A stretch of 9,143 nucleotides of DNA, taken from assembly GCA_023390695.1 (NCBI GenBank), contig JAEWCJ010000406.1, forward strand, positions 1 through 9,143, in the 5' to 3' direction. A program made the position numbers and the translations under genes. Of this stretch, positions 7,087 to 9,143 are shown piece after piece. Numbering within the stretch: the stretch's first letter is position 1; every line of letters starts with the position of its first letter. This stretch comes from Pseudomonadota bacterium (GTDB lineage: Bacteria > Pseudomonadota > Alphaproteobacteria > Rhizobiales > Xanthobacteraceae). The notes under the pieces are model-generated. The model was not told the DNA's origin. It did no database searches and saw only the letters and a program-made list of their open reading frames with translations.

Positions 7087-7896
7087 ATGTTGCCGCCGCC
7101 CCACGACGATGGCTATAACAGCGCGCCCCACACGGGATTGCTTGCCGACATGACCTATTGCTGCGGAATTCTGGTCCGCGAAGGCCTTGTGATGATCGCC
7201 GATACCCGCACCAATGCGGGTCTCGACAACGTGTCCACCTTCCGCAAGCTGCATGTGTTCAAACAGCCCGGCGAGCGCATCATGGCGATCGCCTCCTCCG
7301 GCAACCTCTCGCTCAGCCAGTCCGTGGTCAGCATCCTGACCGAAGGCTTCGAGAACAAGGAGACCGGCGAATTCGAAACGCTGATGAACGCGCCGACCAT
7401 GTTCCAGGCGGCGCAACGGATCGGCAAGGTGATCCGCTCGGTGCATCATACCGACGGCGCCGCCCTCGATGCCGCCGACGTGAAATTCGACGTGTCCTTC
7501 CTGTTTGGCGGCCAGATCCGGGGCGAGCGCATGCGCCTGTTCATGATCTATTCGGCCGGCAATTTCATCGAATGCACCACCGACACGCCCTATCTGCAGA
7601 TCGGCGAACACAAATACGGCAAGCCGGTCCTGGATCGCGCCATCTCCTACGGCGTCGATCTCTATGACGCCCTGAAGATCGGCCTGATCTCCATGGATTC
7701 TACCATGCGCTCCAATCTCGGGGTCGGCATGCCGATCGACATCATGGTGGCGCGCCGCGATGCCTGCGACGCCGAATTGTCCTACCGGATCGAGCCCGGC
7801 GAACCCTATTTCCACGACCTGCGCGAGCGCTGGTCGGCGGCGTTGCGGGCGGCGCATATGGCCATTCCGCGCCCGCCTTATGCCGGTTCCGGCTGA
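7087..7896 (+). CDS. Anbu-type proteasome-like peptidase
   Basis: This Ntn-hydrolase is related to proteasome beta subunits and HslV. Anbu proteins self-assemble into open ring or helical oligomers in the cytoplasm; their natural substrate is not established. From the family start MTYCCGILV, the expected nucleophile is Thr (residue 23 of this ORF, mature Thr1), with Asp at mature position 17 (IADTRTNAG) and Lys at mature position 32 (TFRKL), matching the Thr/Asp/Lys set of proteasome-type sites. Other family blocks are MAIASSGNLSLSQSV, DVSFLFGGQI and SMDSTMRSNLGVG. The start is uncertain: ATG 7087 has a strong GGAGA (7078-7082) and its 21 extra codons show a coding-like third-position GC bias, while the usual family start is ATG 7150, with only a distant GGGA. 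I list 7087; if 7150 is right the protein is 248 residues. It is last in the four-gene cluster. Confidence 0.93.
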   Translation: MLPPPHDDGYNSAPHTGLLADMTYCCGILVREGLVMIADTRTNAGLDNVSTFRKLHVFKQPGERIMAIASSGNLSLSQSVVSILTEGFENKETGEFETLMNAPTMFQAAQRIGKVIRSVHHTDGAALDAADVKFDVSFLFGGQIRGERMRLFMIYSAGNFIECTTDTPYLQIGEHKYGKPVLDRAISYGVDLYDALKIGLISMDSTMRSNLGVGMPIDIMVARRDACDAELSYRIEPGEPYFHDLRERWSAALRAAHMAIPRPPYAGSG

Positions 7897-7911
7897 GCCG
7901 ATAACGCTCTG

Positions 7912-7919
7912 TTAACCAT
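7912..7919 (+). promoter_or_regulatory. CtrA-like half site
   Basis: TTAACCAT matches a half-site form described for the alphaproteobacterial cell-cycle regulator CtrA. It lies 16 bp after the Anbu stop codon and about 120 bp before the GGDEF gene. Eight bases alone can occur by chance, though AT-rich words are rarer in this GC-rich DNA. Confidence 0.3.
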
Positions 7920-7970
7920 GATCGCCAAAAGACCTACCAATGCGGGAAAGCCCCGGATTTCTCACCTTTT

Positions 7971-7985
7971 TTAACAACCATTTAC
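7971..7985 (+). promoter_or_regulatory. CtrA-like full site (TTAA-N7-TTAC)
   Basis: TTAA at 7971-7974, seven bases, then TTAC at 7982-7985 differs by one base from the CtrA consensus TTAA-N7-TTAA. It sits in the only AT-rich patch of the gap, 53 bp before the GTG start of the cyclic-di-GMP gene, a position consistent with promoter control. Binding is inferred from the motif only. Confidence 0.4.
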
Positions 7986-8037
7986 AAGCCTTCTGACCCT
8001 ATTTTTCGGCGCGAATCCGAGTGTTAGGGGCAGCATC

Positions 8038-9143
8038 GTGGTAACGGCGACCGAGTCGCAGTTGGCCAATGGCGGGATGAAGTCGAGCTGGGACCGTGCG
8101 CGGCTCGGCATCGTCATTCCGATCAGCGTGATCGTCGTTGTTGCGATCATCTGCATCGTTGTCGCCGTCACCACCTCCGCGCAACGCGCCGACGAAGTCG
8201 CGCTCGAACACGAGAAGCGCCTGTTCTCCCGCGCCATTGTTACCCACGGCGAGCAGATCCTGCGCGAACTCGACAGCGTCGCATCGACGCCGCAGGCGGT
8301 CCGTTCCATCCGCAACTATTTCGACGCGGAATGGGTCCAGCGCCGTCTCGGATTGTGGCTGAAGACCCATTTCGACCACGACTTCATCTTCGTCGCCGAC
8401 CATTCCGACAGGCTGTCCTACGCCCTGCTCGGGCGCAACAGCGTCGAACCGAGCTGGTTCAACACGATCCTGCCGGAACTGGCGCCGACCATCGACTACA
8501 TCCGCGGCCGCTCCGGCAGCAATCCGAGCGGCGCCGTCGCCGTGAACGAACAGGGCCGGCAAAACGAAAACGATCAGCCCAACCGCGCATCGCTGATCCA
8601 GAAGTTTCTCGGGCGCCCGGCCATCGTCGCCGCGGTGCTGGTCGGCGCAAGCCCGGACATGACCGCCGAAGAGCGCCGCTCCTCGCCGATTGCGATGTCG
8701 GTCAAGTTCATCGACGAGGACGTGCTCGGCGCCATCGCCTCGCGTCTCCAGTTGCTGAGGCTGCGCAGCGATGCCGCCGCACCGCCGGATGCGGCCGAAT
8801 ACGCGTTCGAACTGAAGGACGAGAACGAGCAGACGATCGCCGGCTTCGTGTGGACGCCGAAGCGCCCGGGCTCGGAAATCGTGGCCAGCGTCATCCCGTT
8901 CATCGCAGTCGCCTTTGCCGGCTTCTCCCTGCTCACCGTGCTCATCTACGGCTATATCCGCCGCAGCGCGGCGACCATCGCCTCCGGCGAGGAGCGTCTG
9001 CGCTACCTTGCCATGCATGATCCGCTATGCGGGCTTCCCAACCGCAACTATTTCAGTGAATCGCTGGAAGCGACGATCCGCAATGTCCGCCGCGGCGGAC
9101 CGCCGGCCGCGGTCTTCTATATCGATCTCGATCATTTCAAGGA
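8038..9143 (+). CDS. membrane sensor GGDEF protein, N-terminal part (3' end outside window)
   Basis: The frame from GTG 8038 is open to the window edge (368 codons). AGGGGC at 8026-8031 gives an RBS about seven bases before the GTG. Transmembrane segment 1 is at residues 23-45 (IVIPISVIVVVAIICIVVAV) and segment 2 at about 282-305 (VASVIPFIAVAFAGFSLLTV), enclosing about 235 periplasmic residues. That region looks like a CHASE4 sensor, with HDFIFVADHSDRLSYALLGR in it; it also has a Gly/Asn/Gln-rich stretch near residues 160-185, probably a loop. After TM2 comes a GGDEF domain start: LAMHDPLCGLPNRNYF (residues 324-339) and FYIDLDHFK (360-368), the Mg-binding segment of diguanylate cyclases. The GGDEF signature itself and any following EAL domain lie outside, so cyclase versus bifunctional cyclase/phosphodiesterase cannot be decided. 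CtrA-like motifs upstream suggest cell-cycle-linked expression. Confidence 0.9.
   Translation, partial: MVTATESQLANGGMKSSWDRARLGIVIPISVIVVVAIICIVVAVTTSAQRADEVALEHEKRLFSRAIVTHGEQILRELDSVASTPQAVRSIRNYFDAEWVQRRLGLWLKTHFDHDFIFVADHSDRLSYALLGRNSVEPSWFNTILPELAPTIDYIRGRSGSNPSGAVAVNEQGRQNENDQPNRASLIQKFLGRPAIVAAVLVGASPDMTAEERRSSPIAMSVKFIDEDVLGAIASRLQLLRLRSDAAAPPDAAEYAFELKDENEQTIAGFVWTPKRPGSEIVASVIPFIAVAFAGFSLLTVLIYGYIRRSAATIASGEERLRYLAMHDPLCGLPNRNYFSESLEATIRNVRRGGPPAAVFYIDLDHFK

Noticed and set aside
6760..7857. 365-codon minus-strand ORF over transglutaminase and Anbu genes
   Set aside because: Its composition is that of an antisense shadow, while both plus-strand genes carry intact catalytic motifs.
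7882..7893. GCCGG-TT-CCGGC hairpin at the Anbu stop
   Set aside because: The stem is five base pairs with a two-base loop, overlaps coding sequence and has no following T-run, so it is not a convincing terminator.
7999..9018. 339-codon minus-strand ORF and the plus-strand ORF at 8331-9020
   Set aside because: Both overlap the membrane GGDEF gene, whose frame has an RBS, two membrane segments and the GGDEF-domain start; the others lack these.

Overview
The window is GC-rich chromosomal DNA with dense coding and strong G/C preference at third codon positions. Gene families and local order point to an alphaproteobacterium of the order Hyphomicrobiales (Rhizobiales), most like the Bradyrhizobium / Rhodopseudomonas / Xanthobacteraceae range. 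This is inferred from protein similarity recalled from memory; no search was run. CtrA-like sites and a Rhizobiales-style palindromic repeat agree with it.

Left part (1-2700), housekeeping: the C-terminal part of AMP nucleosidase (amn, +, cut by the window edge); a convergent 53-residue membrane protein (-); a decayed intradiol ring-cleavage dioxygenase fragment (+) with a frame break; a xanthine phosphoribosyltransferase (gpt-like, +); tRNA-Leu(UAA) with encoded CCA; and a small lipoprotein that probably starts at TTG. AMP nucleosidase and the phosphoribosyltransferase both handle purines but are separate transcription units.

Middle (2697-7896): a stand-alone CinA/MoaB-like molybdopterin-binding-domain protein (-) diverges across about 210 bp from a four-gene co-directional cluster: circularly permuted ATP-grasp (DUF404/DUF407), alpha-E domain protein (DUF403), transglutaminase-like protease and an Anbu-type proteasome-like peptidase. 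This set is known from comparative genomics as a conserved but functionally unsolved module, proposed to make and process a peptide or peptide tag: the ATP-grasp as ligase, alpha-E as partner, transglutaminase fold and Anbu as peptidases. Two local peculiarities stand out. A double palindromic repeat lies inside the cluster and ends at the ribosome binding site of the alpha-E gene. The Anbu gene appears to be translated from an ATG 21 codons upstream of the usual family start, giving a possible propeptide before the catalytic threonine.

Right part (7897-9143): a 141-bp gap with CtrA-like motifs leads into the first 368 codons of a membrane-anchored, CHASE4-like sensor plus GGDEF protein (cyclic-di-GMP signalling), cut by the window edge.

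The best candidate for an underexplored system is the ATP-grasp / alpha-E / transglutaminase / Anbu cluster. It is described as a family association, so it is not new in itself, but its substrate is unknown.
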